NCBI GenBank assembly: GCA_938023895.1
Contig: CALJDH010000311.1
Location: 1 to 14,947 of the forward strand
Direction of reading: 5' to 3'
DNA: 14,947 bases
Source: an uncultured Aliiroseovarius sp.
GTDB taxonomy: Bacteria > Pseudomonadota > Alphaproteobacteria > Rhodobacterales > Rhodobacteraceae
Under the pieces are notes generated by a model. That model saw nothing but the letters and a program-made list of their open reading frames with translations, did not search any database and was not told where the DNA came from. How positions within the stretch are numbered: the stretch's first letter is position 1; every line of letters starts with the position of its first letter. Below, piece by piece: positions 6,584-14,291 of the stretch. The position numbers and the translations under genes are program-made.

Positions 6584-7900
6584 ATGCGCTATATGGCGAC
6601 CTACGACCTGATGGAGACCATCCGGAATACGAATCAGTGGCTTGGCGCCACGGCTGCAGCAATGGGCTCCTACCCGGCGACGGCTTTGTTCCCCAGCCCT
6701 GTGTTTCAAATGATGGCCGCCTGGGGCGAAGTCACCGAGCGCAGCTTTCACCGTATGATTGTAAAGCCGGACTGGGGCATCACCAGTGTGGTGGCCGAAG
6801 ACGGGCGTGATCACGTGGTGCAGATCGAGAAGCTGGTCGAGCGTCCCTTCGGCGATTTGATCCAATTCAAGGTTCTGGGCCGTCCAGAAAAAGCACGCCG
6901 CGTGATGCTGGTTGCCCCCATGTCGGGCCACTATGCGACGCTGCTGCACTCGACCGTCGCCAGCCTTCTGCCCGACGCCGAAGTCTATGTGACCGACTGG
7001 CACAATGCCCGTGACATCCCGGTCAGCGAAGGCAAGTTCGACGTCGAAGATTATACCCTCTATCTGGTGGACTTCATGCGCGCCCTTGGCCCGGACATCA
7101 ACGTTGTGGCTGTGTGCCAACCAGCCCCGCTGACGTTGGCCGCCACCGCCTATCTGGCTGAGATCGACCCCGAGGCGCAGCCGCAGACCCTGACCCTGAT
7201 CGGTGGCCCGATCAACCCGGATGCAGCTGCCACCGACGTGACCGACTTTGGTCGTCGCGTGACCATGGGCCAGCTGGAAGAACTGGCAATTCAGCGCGTA
7301 GGCTTCAAGTATGACGGTGCGGGCCGCATGGTCTATCCGGGCCTGCTGCAGCTGGCCGGCTTCATGTCGATGAACTCCGAGACGCACTCAAAAGCCTTTG
7401 CCGACCAGATCATGCGCGTCGCCAAGGGCGAGGCGTCGGACCACGACAAGCACAACCGTTTCTACGATGAGTACCTGGCCGTCATGGACATGACCGCCGA
7501 GTTCTATCTGTCGACCGTCGAACGTCTGTTTAAGAATTGCGAAGTCGCGAAGAACGAGTTCGTCGTGGATGGCCACAAGATCGATATTGGCGCCATCACC
7601 GATGTTGCCGTGAAGACCGTCGAAGGCACCAAGGACGACATTACCGCCCCGGGCCAGTGTATCGCTGCTCTGGACCTGCTGACGGGCCTGTCGGACGACA
7701 AGAAAGCCAGCCACCTAGAAGAAGGCGCCGGTCACTATGGTATTTTCGCGGGCAAGAGTTGGCGCAACAACATCCGCCCGCTGGTTCTGGACTTCATTGA
7801 CCAGAACGCGGGACGCCACGCCGCACAGGCTGCGAAGAAAAAGGCCGCCAAGAAGGGCAAGCCGGTTGCTGTGAAGGCCGTGAAGAAAGCTGCCAGCTAA
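6584..7900 (+). CDS. phaZ: Intracellular PHB depolymerase with Lys/Ala-rich tail
   Basis: PhaZ releases hydroxybutyrate units from native intracellular PHB granules. The 438-residue protein fits the intracellular depolymerase family that uses a cysteine nucleophile. Cys178 lies in VVAVCQPAPLTL, the counterpart of Cys183 of Ralstonia PhaZa1; Asp351 or Asp352 in TKDDITAPGQC and His384 in EGAGHYGIFAGKSWR complete the triad. A frame beginning 42 codons earlier exists, but AGGGG at 6572-6576, seven bases before the ATG at 6584, and the family-typical MRYMATYDLMETIRNTN start decide for the shorter form. The last 25 or so residues are almost only Ala, Lys, Val and Gly, resembling histone-H1-like tails. 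It diverges from phaC and ends at a strong terminator. Confidence 0.95.
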   Translation: MRYMATYDLMETIRNTNQWLGATAAAMGSYPATALFPSPVFQMMAAWGEVTERSFHRMIVKPDWGITSVVAEDGRDHVVQIEKLVERPFGDLIQFKVLGRPEKARRVMLVAPMSGHYATLLHSTVASLLPDAEVYVTDWHNARDIPVSEGKFDVEDYTLYLVDFMRALGPDINVVAVCQPAPLTLAATAYLAEIDPEAQPQTLTLIGGPINPDAAATDVTDFGRRVTMGQLEELAIQRVGFKYDGAGRMVYPGLLQLAGFMSMNSETHSKAFADQIMRVAKGEASDHDKHNRFYDEYLAVMDMTAEFYLSTVERLFKNCEVAKNEFVVDGHKIDIGAITDVAVKTVEGTKDDITAPGQCIAALDLLTGLSDDKKASHLEEGAGHYGIFAGKSWRNNIRPLVLDFIDQNAGRHAAQAAKKKAAKKGKPVAVKAVKKAAS

Positions 7901-7922
7901 ACCGGTGGTTCGCTAAAGACAC

Positions 7923-7959
7923 AAAAAACGCGCCTGCCCTGCGGCACGGCGCGTTTTTT
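7923..7959. terminator. Bidirectional intrinsic terminator between phaZ and the hydrolase genes
   Basis: A 12-bp perfect inverted repeat, AAAAAACGCGCC (7923-7934) and GGCGCGTTTTTT (7948-7959), encloses 13 bases that can pair further (TGCC/GGCA). The A-run and T-run at its two ends make it usable for both phaZ from the left and the convergent hydrolase gene from the right. Confidence 0.92.
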
Positions 7960-7977
7960 ATGTCCTAGAGGCAGAGA

Positions 7978-8703
7978 TCACGCGATGGCGCGAACCCTCA
8001 ACTGCAATGGCAACTCCATCCAAGCACGCAAACCGATATTCACATGCTCGGGCGTTTCCAGTGTCGGCAGGTGCCCTGCTTCCGGCAGGATGACCAGCTC
8101 GGCGTCCTGAACCAGTTCGGCCATGGTTTCATGGCGCTTGGGTGGGGTCAGCTTGTCATGCGCGCCACACATCACCATTGTCGGCACCTTCAATCGTTGT
8201 AGCGCGCGCTGCGCGTCCGGTCTGCGTTGTAGCGCGCGGGACTGGCGCACGAAGACCTCTGGCCCGATATCGCGGGCCATTTGGAACACCAGATCCATGA
8301 TCTCGTCTCGTTTCGGTCCGGGCGCCAGTACCTCGGGCGAGAATGCCTCGGACATCGCTTGATCCAGCCGACCAATGTTGGCGTGCACGATCTGCGGTTC
8401 GCGCCACGCGGCCTGCGCGGGCGTATCCGCCAAGGGCGAGGTCGAGATCAGCGCCAGCCGGTTCACCCGGTCGGGCGCACGTCGCGCCATCTCCATCGCG
8501 ACGATCCCGCCAAGGCTAAGCCCCGCCAGCGCAAAGCGCGAAGGCAGTTGATCCAGCAAACGCGACGCCATCTCGCGGACGGTTTCACCTTGCGTGGGTG
8601 TGGCCACAATCACTGTGTGGTCACGTGATAAGTCATTGATTTGCGGCCCGAAAACGCGTGCGTCGCACATCATCCCCGGAATCAAAACCAAAGGTTCCCT
8701 CAT
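7978..8703 (-). CDS. Alpha/beta-hydrolase, substrate unknown
   Basis: This 241-residue cytosolic protein has a single alpha/beta-hydrolase domain. It begins with VLIPGMMCDARVF (the oxyanion region) and contains the nucleophile elbow GLSLGG (Ser63), the acid Asp183 in CGAHDKLTP and His211 in PEAGHLP, all correctly spaced for an active esterase, thioesterase or lactonase. A frame 99 codons longer runs into the upstream gene in another frame; GAGG eight to eleven bases before the ATG at 8701-8703 sets the start. It is the last of three hydrolase genes on this strand, 64 bases after the previous one, with a terminator behind it. Nothing in the sequence fixes the substrate. PHB oligomer cleavage is conceivable from the neighbouring pha cluster, but this is conjecture. 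Confidence 0.88.
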   Translation of the reverse strand: MREPLVLIPGMMCDARVFGPQINDLSRDHTVIVATPTQGETVREMASRLLDQLPSRFALAGLSLGGIVAMEMARRAPDRVNRLALISTSPLADTPAQAAWREPQIVHANIGRLDQAMSEAFSPEVLAPGPKRDEIMDLVFQMARDIGPEVFVRQSRALQRRPDAQRALQRLKVPTMVMCGAHDKLTPPKRHETMAELVQDAELVILPEAGHLPTLETPEHVNIGLRAWMELPLQLRVRAIA

Positions 8704-8767
8704 GCCTGCCTCGTTATTTTTTATCTTCTTTAGCAGAACTGTGAGGGCTGCCCCGGATGGGCGCAAG

Positions 8768-9736
8768 TTATAACCCGCGTGCCCAGTCCAGAATTTTCGC
8801 GACCGTGGGATCTGTGCCATTCGGACTGACAATGTCGCCCGCCAACACATGCGCCATCGGATCATCGACCGCCGCCGAGGACACCACGTGCCGATACACG
8901 ATCCCGCCCCATCCTGCGGCAACCTTCTCGGTCGCATCGGCCGATACCACCTGATCCTCTTTAGAGTAGATGAACAGTGCCGGTACATCGACAATCCCAT
9001 AGCCCGAATTCGCCGCGACCTTCACCATCGCCGCCATCGGCATCAACGCAGTGGTGGGATAGCTTTCCGTCCAATACTTGGCTTGCGCGTCATTGATTGG
9101 CGTGAAGCCACGGGTGGAGCCCACTGCCAGCGGCACCCAGTGACGCGCAGCGGGGAAGGTCAGAAGGGCGGCCTTGGAATCCTTAATCCCGAAATTGGGC
9201 GAGATGAAAGTGATCCCCTTCACAGCTTTGGACGCCGTGTCGTCAAACATGCCAAGCGCCGTCACAGTGCCGCCCGTCGAGGTTGCTATGATCAGAACCT
9301 CTTCCCCGATGGCACGTCCGATCGCCATCGCCTCGGCAAAATCGACCATCCAGTCATTGACGGTCGGCCCCGCCATTGCCTCGGCGCTACGACCGTGCCC
9401 CGCCAGACGCGCATTATAAAGGTTAGCGCCCAGTCCTTCGGCCACCAGTTGTTGGGCTGGACTGATTTCCTGATGGGTGGCAGAGAACCCGTGGATATAG
9501 ACGACGGACAAGGGCGTCTTCTGCCCTGCCTCGCCTGCCCAAACGATCTGTTTCTCGGCACCGTTTACCAGATCATCGAACACCGCTTCCCGCTGCGCCA
9601 AATAGGCTTCGGGATCAGGACCGATGGCGGCTTCGTCAAACTGAACATTAAGATCAACCGGCTCGTACGGTCCGATTACGAACAGGGCCGCAACAACAGC
9701 GGATACACCCATGGCGGTACGCAACGGACCCTTCAT
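8768..9736 (-). CDS. Membrane-anchored or exported alpha/beta-hydrolase (lysophospholipase-like)
   Basis: The 322-residue protein starts with a short basic stretch and a hydrophobic segment (about 8-23), which looks like an uncleaved signal anchor or signal peptide, so it probably acts at the periplasmic face. The hydrolase domain follows: VVYIHGFSATHQEISP (79-94), the nucleophile motif ATSTGG with Ser153, Asp261 in YSKEDQVV and His296 in DDPMAHVL. The nucleophile box has Ala where Gly is usual (A-x-S-x-G), as in some serine hydrolases of the lysophospholipase / monoacylglycerol lipase type. GAGGTG precedes the ATG, whose first bases overlap the stop of the upstream hydrolase (ATGA), arguing for coupled translation. 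An 18-codon longer frame lacks support. Its substrate is unknown. Confidence 0.87.
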   Translation of the reverse strand: MKGPLRTAMGVSAVVAALFVIGPYEPVDLNVQFDEAAIGPDPEAYLAQREAVFDDLVNGAEKQIVWAGEAGQKTPLSVVYIHGFSATHQEISPAQQLVAEGLGANLYNARLAGHGRSAEAMAGPTVNDWMVDFAEAMAIGRAIGEEVLIIATSTGGTVTALGMFDDTASKAVKGITFISPNFGIKDSKAALLTFPAARHWVPLAVGSTRGFTPINDAQAKYWTESYPTTALMPMAAMVKVAANSGYGIVDVPALFIYSKEDQVVSADATEKVAAGWGGIVYRHVVSSAAVDDPMAHVLAGDIVSPNGTDPTVAKILDWARGL

Positions 9737-10488
9737 GCTGCACCTCGGGTCAGAACGACCTTTACCATTTTCTGGATCGTGCGCAGGCATTCGTCATCCG
9801 AGAACCGATGATCCGCTCCTTTCACCAGGATCAGGCGGATATCGTCGCCTTCGACATGCTCCAGCAGCTTCACGGCTTGCGAGGTCGGCACCGCGTCATC
9901 TTCGGTCCCCTGAAGGAAACGTACGGGCATATCCAGTTTCAGCGGCGAACGCAGGACGAAGTTGTCGCGCCCATCCTCGATCAGACGTTTGGTGATGATG
10001 TAGTCCTCGTCGTAATCCGAGGGGAGCGTCAGGAAGCCTTCGCGCTCCAACTCGGCTTTCTGCTCGTCGGTGAACCCAGCCCAATATCCATCCTCGGTGA
10101 AATCCGGCGCGGCGGCGATGGTCACCAGCCCCATGATCCGCTCGGGCCGCGCCCGCGACAACAGAAGCGACTGCCAGCCGCCCATCGAGCTGCCGACCGC
10201 CAGAATGGGTCCGTCGATCAGCTTGTCGACGACTTCCAGCGTGTCCTCGTGCCAGTCGCCTATGCTGCCTTCGGCAAACTCGCCCGAGCTGACGCCGTGG
10301 CCGGAATAGTCAAACCGCAGGAAAGCGCGGCCTTGCTCTTTCGCCCACGCTTCAAGCGCGACGGCCTTGGTGCCTTCCATGTCCGATTTCAGACCAGACA
10401 GGAACACAATCGTCGGCCCCTGCCCCTCTGTTTTCACATAGGCAATGCGACGCCCCTGTTTGGTGTCTAGGTGCTGGATTTCGGACAT
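9733..10488 (-). CDS. Alpha/beta-hydrolase, ABHD10-like
   Basis: This 251-residue protein has one hydrolase domain and no signal peptide. The HG-type oxyanion region reads [15 protein letters not shown] (28-42), the [12 protein letters not shown] segment (58-69) is typical of the family, the nucleophile is Ser101 in GSSMGG, the acid is Asp197 or Asp198 in GTEDDAVP and the base is His227 in GADHRFSD. The [12 protein letters not shown] and DYSGHG segments resemble ABHD10, a mitochondrial depalmitoylase and acyl-glucuronide esterase with many alphaproteobacterial relatives; this is recalled similarity, not a search. GGGAG lies before the ATG at 10486-10488, which is preferred over a 19-codon extension. 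It is the first gene of the hydrolase unit, divergent from thrS, and overlaps the next gene by four bases. Confidence 0.9.
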   Translation of the reverse strand: MSEIQHLDTKQGRRIAYVKTEGQGPTIVFLSGLKSDMEGTKAVALEAWAKEQGRAFLRFDYSGHGVSSGEFAEGSIGDWHEDTLEVVDKLIDGPILAVGSSMGGWQSLLLSRARPERIMGLVTIAAAPDFTEDGYWAGFTDEQKAELEREGFLTLPSDYDEDYIITKRLIEDGRDNFVLRSPLKLDMPVRFLQGTEDDAVPTSQAVKLLEHVEGDDIRLILVKGADHRFSDDECLRTIQKMVKVVLTRGAA

Positions 10489-10568
10489 ATTGGCTCCCTC
10501 GTCTGTTGTTGGCGACGACAATATCCACCGCGTGCGCCAGTGCAATCCCTCTTGTGTCGGGTCGGGCG

Positions 10569-10597
10569 TTGACAGAGCTGTCGCAAGCCGTCAAAAG
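10569..10597 (+). promoter_or_regulatory. Candidate thrS promoter
   Basis: A perfect TTGACA at 10569-10574 lies 86 bases before the thrS ATG, but the -10 region at the right distance is poor: CAAAAG at 10592-10597 with a 17-base spacer matches only 3/6. The -35 overlaps a GACAG-AG-CTGTC near-palindrome (10571-10582). No T-box or long leader is present. The rest of the 172-base divergent region (10489-10660) shows nothing else I can support. Confidence 0.4.
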
Positions 10598-10660
10598 ACG
10601 CGCACACATAACCCGCAACCGGGCGTTCCGTGGGCGCCAAAACGACGAGGAGCTAGGCAA

Positions 10661-12607
10661 ATGAGCCAGATTTCCCTTACATTTCCCGATGGCAATGCGC
10701 GTAAGTTCGACGCAGGTGTAACCCCTGCTGAGGTCGCTGCCAGCATTTCCAACTCGCTGGCCAAGAAGGCCATTTCCGCCACTGTGAACGGGGCCCATTG
10801 GGACCTGCAATGGCCGATCGAGGACGACGCTCAGATCGCCATTCATACGATGAAGGATCCCGATCAGGCGCTGGAACTGATCCGCCACGACTTTGCCCAC
10901 GTGATGGCGCGTGCCGTGCAAGAGATCTGGCCGGACGTCAAAGTCACCATCGGCCCGGTTATCGACAATGGCTGGTACTATGACTTCGACCGCGAAGAGC
11001 CGTTCACGCCGGAAGATCTGGGCGCGATCGAAGCCAAGATGAAAGAAATCATCAATAAGCGCGATCCCGTCACCACCGAGATCTGGGAACGTGACCGCGC
11101 GGTGAAGTTCTATCAGGCCAACAATGAACCTTACAAGGTCGAGCTGATCGAAGCCATTCCGGGCGACGAACCGCTGCGTATGTACTGGCACGGGCACTGG
11201 CAGGATCTCTGCCGTGGTCCGCACCTGCAGCACACGGGCCAGCTGCCCGCCGACGCGTTCAAATTGATGAGCGTGGCCGGGGCATACTGGCGCGGTGATA
11301 GCGACCGCGCCATGCTTCAACGTATCTATGGTGTGGCCTTCCAGAACAAGGACGGGCTGAAGAAGCACCTGCACATGCTGGAAGAGGCCGCCAAGCGCGA
11401 CCACCGCAAGCTGGGCAAAGAAATGAACCTGTTCCACATGCAGGAAGAAGCCCCCGGTCAGGTGTTCTGGCACCCGAACGGCTGGACCATCTATACCGAG
11501 CTTCAAGACTACATGCGTCGCCAGCAACGCAAGGGCGGCTATGTCGAGGTCAACACGCCTCAAGTCGTGGACCGCAAACTGTGGATCGCCTCGGGTCACT
11601 GGGACAAATACCAAGAAAACATGTTCATCGTTGAGGTGGACGAGGATCACGCCCGCGAAAAGGCGGTGAATGCGCTGAAGCCCATGAACTGCCCGTGCCA
11701 CGTGCAGGTGTTCAATCAGGGCCTCAAATCCTATCGCGACCTGCCCCTACGCATGGCCGAGTTCGGCTCCTGTGCGCGCTATGAGCCTTCGGGGGCTCTG
11801 CATGGGATCATGCGGGTACGCGGGTTCACGCAGGATGATGGGCACATCTTCTGTACCGAAGATCAGATCACCGAAGAAACCGCACGGTTCATCGAATTCC
11901 TGTCCAAGGTCTATGCCGATCTGGGCTTCCACAACTGGACCATCAAGCTGTCGACCCGTCCGGAAAAGCGCATCGGTGAAGATGAAAGCTGGGACCGCGT
12001 GGAAAAGGCACTTGGTGACGCCTGTAATGCGGCGGGCTACGAGTATGAGATCCTCGAAGGCGAAGGCGCGTTCTATGGTCCGAAGCTCGAGTTCACCCTG
12101 ACCGATGCCATCGGCCGTGACTGGCAGTGCGGCACGCTGCAGGTGGACCCATTCTTGCCGGAACGTCTTGAGGCCAACTATATCGGTGAAGACGGCGCCA
12201 AGCACCGCCCGGTCATGTTGCACCGCGCGACGCTGGGCTCGTTCGAGCGTTTCATTGGCATCCTGATTGAAGAACACGCGGGAAAACTGCCCTTCTGGCT
12301 GGCGCCGCGCCAGGTAGTTGTCGCCTCGATCGTGTCGGACGCGGATGATTATGTGCATCAAGTCGTCGAGACCCTGAAAGCCCAAGGTATCCGTGCCGAG
12401 GCCGACATTCGCAACGAGAAGATCAACTATAAGGTCCGCGAGCACTCGGTCGGTAAAGTGCCGGTCATTCTGGCCGTCGGCATGAAAGAGGTCGAAGACG
12501 GCACCGTGTCGATGCGTCGTCTGGGCGAGAAGCACTCGAAAGTGCTGCCGCTGGACGAGGTCGCCGCCGATTTGGCCAAGGAAGCCACCGCGCCCGACCT
12601 GGCCTGA
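10661..12607 (+). CDS. thrS: Threonine--tRNA ligase
   Basis: ThrRS charges tRNA-Thr and edits mis-acylated Ser-tRNA. At 648 residues it is full length with all domains: TGS (1-62), the editing domain with its zinc-like cluster HDFAH (His76, His80) and CRGPH (Cys184, His188), the class II core with MNCPCH (Cys344), motif 2 [10 protein letters not shown] (Arg373), DDGHIF (His395) and motif 3 around [10 protein letters not shown] (His521), then the anticodon domain from about 550. Cys344, His395 and His521 correspond to the E. coli zinc ligands Cys334, His385 and His511, all shifted by ten. A frame 72 codons longer is rejected because GAGGAG lies about ten bases before the ATG at 10661 and the TGS domain starts there. 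It is monocistronic, ending at a strong terminator. Confidence 0.98.
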   Translation: MSQISLTFPDGNARKFDAGVTPAEVAASISNSLAKKAISATVNGAHWDLQWPIEDDAQIAIHTMKDPDQALELIRHDFAHVMARAVQEIWPDVKVTIGPVIDNGWYYDFDREEPFTPEDLGAIEAKMKEIINKRDPVTTEIWERDRAVKFYQANNEPYKVELIEAIPGDEPLRMYWHGHWQDLCRGPHLQHTGQLPADAFKLMSVAGAYWRGDSDRAMLQRIYGVAFQNKDGLKKHLHMLEEAAKRDHRKLGKEMNLFHMQEEAPGQVFWHPNGWTIYTELQDYMRRQQRKGGYVEVNTPQVVDRKLWIASGHWDKYQENMFIVEVDEDHAREKAVNALKPMNCPCHVQVFNQGLKSYRDLPLRMAEFGSCARYEPSGALHGIMRVRGFTQDDGHIFCTEDQITEETARFIEFLSKVYADLGFHNWTIKLSTRPEKRIGEDESWDRVEKALGDACNAAGYEYEILEGEGAFYGPKLEFTLTDAIGRDWQCGTLQVDPFLPERLEANYIGEDGAKHRPVMLHRATLGSFERFIGILIEEHAGKLPFWLAPRQVVVASIVSDADDYVHQVVETLKAQGIRAEADIRNEKINYKVREHSVGKVPVILAVGMKEVEDGTVSMRRLGEKHSKVLPLDEVAADLAKEATAPDLA

Positions 12608-12625
12608 CCGCCTAAATCCTTAACT

Positions 12626-12661
12626 AAAGCGCCCTTTGACCCCGTCAGAGGGCGCTTTTTT
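12626..12661 (+). terminator. Intrinsic terminator of thrS
   Basis: A perfect 10-bp stem AAAGCGCCCT (12626-12635) / AGGGCGCTTT (12649-12658), with a possible inner GAC/GTC pairing, is followed by a T-run, 18 bases after the thrS stop. Confidence 0.92.
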
Positions 12662-13021
12662 ATGTCCAAGGGCTGTTACACGGGCTCACAAAACACGTGA
12701 GACCGCCCCTGCCGCAGCGCAGAAAGTTGTAACATTACAAAAATCTGCACGCCCAATCTTGAAAGATGTGATCCGCGCGACGGCAGTTTTCGTAACAATT
12801 CAAGACCGCGCAAACTGGCCAACCCGGCGGAAACGCAAGTTTTCTTGGGCTTTCGCCAATTGCCCGTGACCTCTTCCGCTCACGCCCGCGTTATGCGCCG
12901 CTCGCGCTGACCTGACAGGCCCGTGATCCACGTTTTCGTGAGTGGAGACCGCCCATTTCCCCGCTTAGCTTTTCCTTACCGCCTCGAAGCGGAACGAATT
13001 ACAAACCCGAAAGGAAATACG
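12662..13021. other. Gene-free region between thrS and bufA1
   Basis: These 360 bases hold no gene I can support; the one open frame here starts inside the thrS terminator, has no ribosome site and resembles nothing. GTAACA-type words occur at 12674-12680 (inverted), 12729-12734 and 12792-12797, the second being part of a palindrome. A small CAAG-TTTT-CTTG hairpin lies at 12836-12847 and an imperfect CCACG-TTTT-CGTG hairpin at about 12937-12950. Just before bufA1 the AAGGAA ribosome site is seen. The bufA1 promoter must lie here, but no -35/-10 pair stands out. Confidence 0.6.
12727..12740. promoter_or_regulatory. Palindromic operator-like element upstream of bufA1
   Basis: TTGTAA-CA-TTACAA is a 6-2-6 inverted repeat, AT-rich in a GC-rich background, about 280 bases before bufA1 and 66 bases beyond the thrS terminator. 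Its size and symmetry fit a dimeric regulator site. The regulator is unknown, and I do not match it to a known consensus. Confidence 0.4.
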
Positions 13022-13315
13022 ATGTCGAAGAAAACTGTAGCCATCCTGGGCGCCGTCACCGCTGCTGTAGCTGCCAACGCTGCTCCGGCTTTTGCTGAAG
13101 ACAATGAAAAATGCTTCGGTGTTTCGCTGGCAGGCCAGAATGACTGTGCAGCTGGTCCCGGCACCACCTGCGCCGGTTCGTCGACCATCGACTATCAGGG
13201 CAACGCTTGGAAGCTGGTTCCGGCCGGCACTTGCGAAACCATGGAAATCACCGATGCAGACGGCAAGAAACACATGGGTTCGCTGACCGCGACCGAGATG
13301 AACCTGCCCGGCTAA
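13022..13315 (+). CDS. bufA1: Bufferin precursor (DUF2282, BufA1-type RiPP)
   Basis: BufA1 proteins are small ribosomally made precursors whose cysteines are converted by BufB/BufC to copper-binding heterocycles; the product is thought to buffer copper in the periplasm. The 97-residue protein has a typical Sec signal peptide (basic MSKK, hydrophobic Ala/Val core, probable cleavage after AFA at residue 25), then a core with four cysteines: Cys31, Cys42, Cys50 and Cys71, in [17 protein letters not shown] and PAGTCETM. Unusually for RiPPs, the signal peptide is N-terminal and the modified core makes up most of the mature protein. The start is supported by AAGGAA about nine bases upstream. GCT-rich codons suggest high expression. 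A stem-loop separates it from bufB. The family match is confident; the copper role is inherited from characterised relatives. Confidence 0.92.
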   Translation: MSKKTVAILGAVTAAVAANAAPAFAEDNEKCFGVSLAGQNDCAAGPGTTCAGSSTIDYQGNAWKLVPAGTCETMEITDADGKKHMGSLTATEMNLPG

Positions 13316-13348
13316 TCCGCACAGATTTCTGACTAGTCCCCATAAGAC

Positions 13349-13379
13349 CGCTCTGGCCAAGGCCGAATTGGCCAGAGCG
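13349..13379 (+). promoter_or_regulatory. 12-bp perfect stem-loop between bufA1 and bufB
   Basis: CGCTCTGGCCAA (13349-13360) and TTGGCCAGAGCG (13368-13379) are perfect inverted repeats around a 7-base loop, 33 bases past the bufA1 stop and 33 bases before the bufB ATG. No T-run follows (the next bases are ACCCAAACG), so it is not a standard terminator. An mRNA-stabilising 3' structure for the precursor message, or a partial attenuator that keeps precursor in excess of enzyme, is the likely role. Confidence 0.75.
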
Positions 13380-13412
13380 ACCCAAACGCACAAGAACATG
13401 AAGGGCTTTGAC

Positions 13413-14291
13413 ATGCTGAACCAACGCAACAACACGACGCTTCCCGTTGGCGCTGGCGTTGGATACAAGCCGCAGCATTTCCAAGACCTTCTGAACGCGC
13501 CCGGTGCTGTCACCTGGCTGGAGATCCACGCCGAGAACTATATGGTCGACGGTGGTCGTCAGATCGCACAGCTACGTCATCTTGCGGAGCACTTCCCGAT
13601 TTCAGTGCATGGTGTAGGCGCTTCGATCGGCGGCGAGGGCCGCTTGGACCCGGAACATCTGGCCCGTTTGAAAAAGCTGGTGGATTGGCTAAACCCGGCC
13701 AGCTTCTCGGAACATCTGGCGTGGTCGACCCATGACAGTGCCTTCCTGAACGACTTGCTGCCCCTGCCCTACACGAACGACACGCTGACCCGCGTCACCG
13801 CCCATATCAACGAGGTGCAGGACCTGCTAGGCCGCAAGATGCTGCTGGAAAACCCGTCGTCTTACCTGGCCTTCGCGGAAAGCACCTGGTCCGAGCCCGA
13901 CTTCATCCGTGAAGTCGCCCGCCGCACTGGTTGTGGCCTGCTTCTGGACGTGAACAACGTCTTCATCTCGGCCACCAATCTGGAGTTCGAGGCACTGGAC
14001 TATCTGGACGCCTATCCGCTGGAATTGGTCGAGGAAATCCACCTTGCCGGCCACGACGAAGACGCGGACGAACTTGGCCGCAAGCTGTTGATCGACAGCC
14101 ACGGCAAACCCGTGGACGAGCCCGTCTGGGCGTTGTTTGACCACGTCATCGCCCGCACTGGCGCGCGCCCTGCCCTGATCGAGTGGGACAATGACGTGCC
14201 CGAGTGGGATGTGCTGGAAAGCGAAGCCGCCCGCGCCACAGCGCAGATGGAGGCCGTTGTCGCAGGACAAAGCCTGATGGTGTCCGCATGA
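13413..14291 (+). CDS. bufB: MNIO maturase of the bufferin precursor (DUF692)
   Basis: BufB belongs to the multinuclear non-heme iron oxidases (DUF692, the MbnB family), TIM-barrel enzymes that use two or three irons to rebuild cysteine side chains in RiPP precursors. The 292-residue protein shows the expected metal and active-site motifs in order: GAGVGYKPQHF (13-23), WLEIHAENYM (35-44), SVHGVG (His66), FSEHLAW (Glu100, His101), LLENPSSY (144-151), LLDVNNV (177-183), EEIHLAGH (His210, His214), IDSHG (Asp228, His230) and LIEWDNDVP (Glu257, Asp259). The start at 13413 has AAGGG about nine bases upstream and gives the usual family N-terminus; upstream frame extension would enter the stem-loop. 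The stop overlaps bufC by ATGA, so the two should be made together. Confidence 0.93.
   Translation: MLNQRNNTTLPVGAGVGYKPQHFQDLLNAPGAVTWLEIHAENYMVDGGRQIAQLRHLAEHFPISVHGVGASIGGEGRLDPEHLARLKKLVDWLNPASFSEHLAWSTHDSAFLNDLLPLPYTNDTLTRVTAHINEVQDLLGRKMLLENPSSYLAFAESTWSEPDFIREVARRTGCGLLLDVNNVFISATNLEFEALDYLDAYPLELVEEIHLAGHDEDADELGRKLLIDSHGKPVDEPVWALFDHVIARTGARPALIEWDNDVPEWDVLESEAARATAQMEAVVAGQSLMVSA

Noticed and set aside
10571..10582. GACAG-AG-CTGTC near-palindrome at the thrS -35 as an operator
   Set aside because: Its 5-bp arms overlap a common TTGACA hexamer, and such short symmetry is expected by chance.
10352..11701. 449-codon minus-strand frame opposite thrS and overlapping the ABHD10-like gene
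   Set aside because: It is antisense to a certain thrS gene, crosses into another real gene, and shows no family motif.
12729..12797. ECF-sigma (SigF-like) promoter with GTAACA as -35 upstream of bufA1
   Set aside because: No CGAA-type -10 occurs about 16 bases downstream of either GTAACA word, so the promoter cannot be supported.
12636..12869. 77-codon frame after thrS
   Set aside because: It starts with TTG inside the thrS terminator hairpin, lacks a ribosome site and has no recognisable features.
12697..12960. CGTGAG...GACCGCCC words repeated at about 12697 and 12939 as a direct repeat
   Set aside because: The match is short and interrupted by inserted bases in the second copy, so it may be chance in a GC-rich region.
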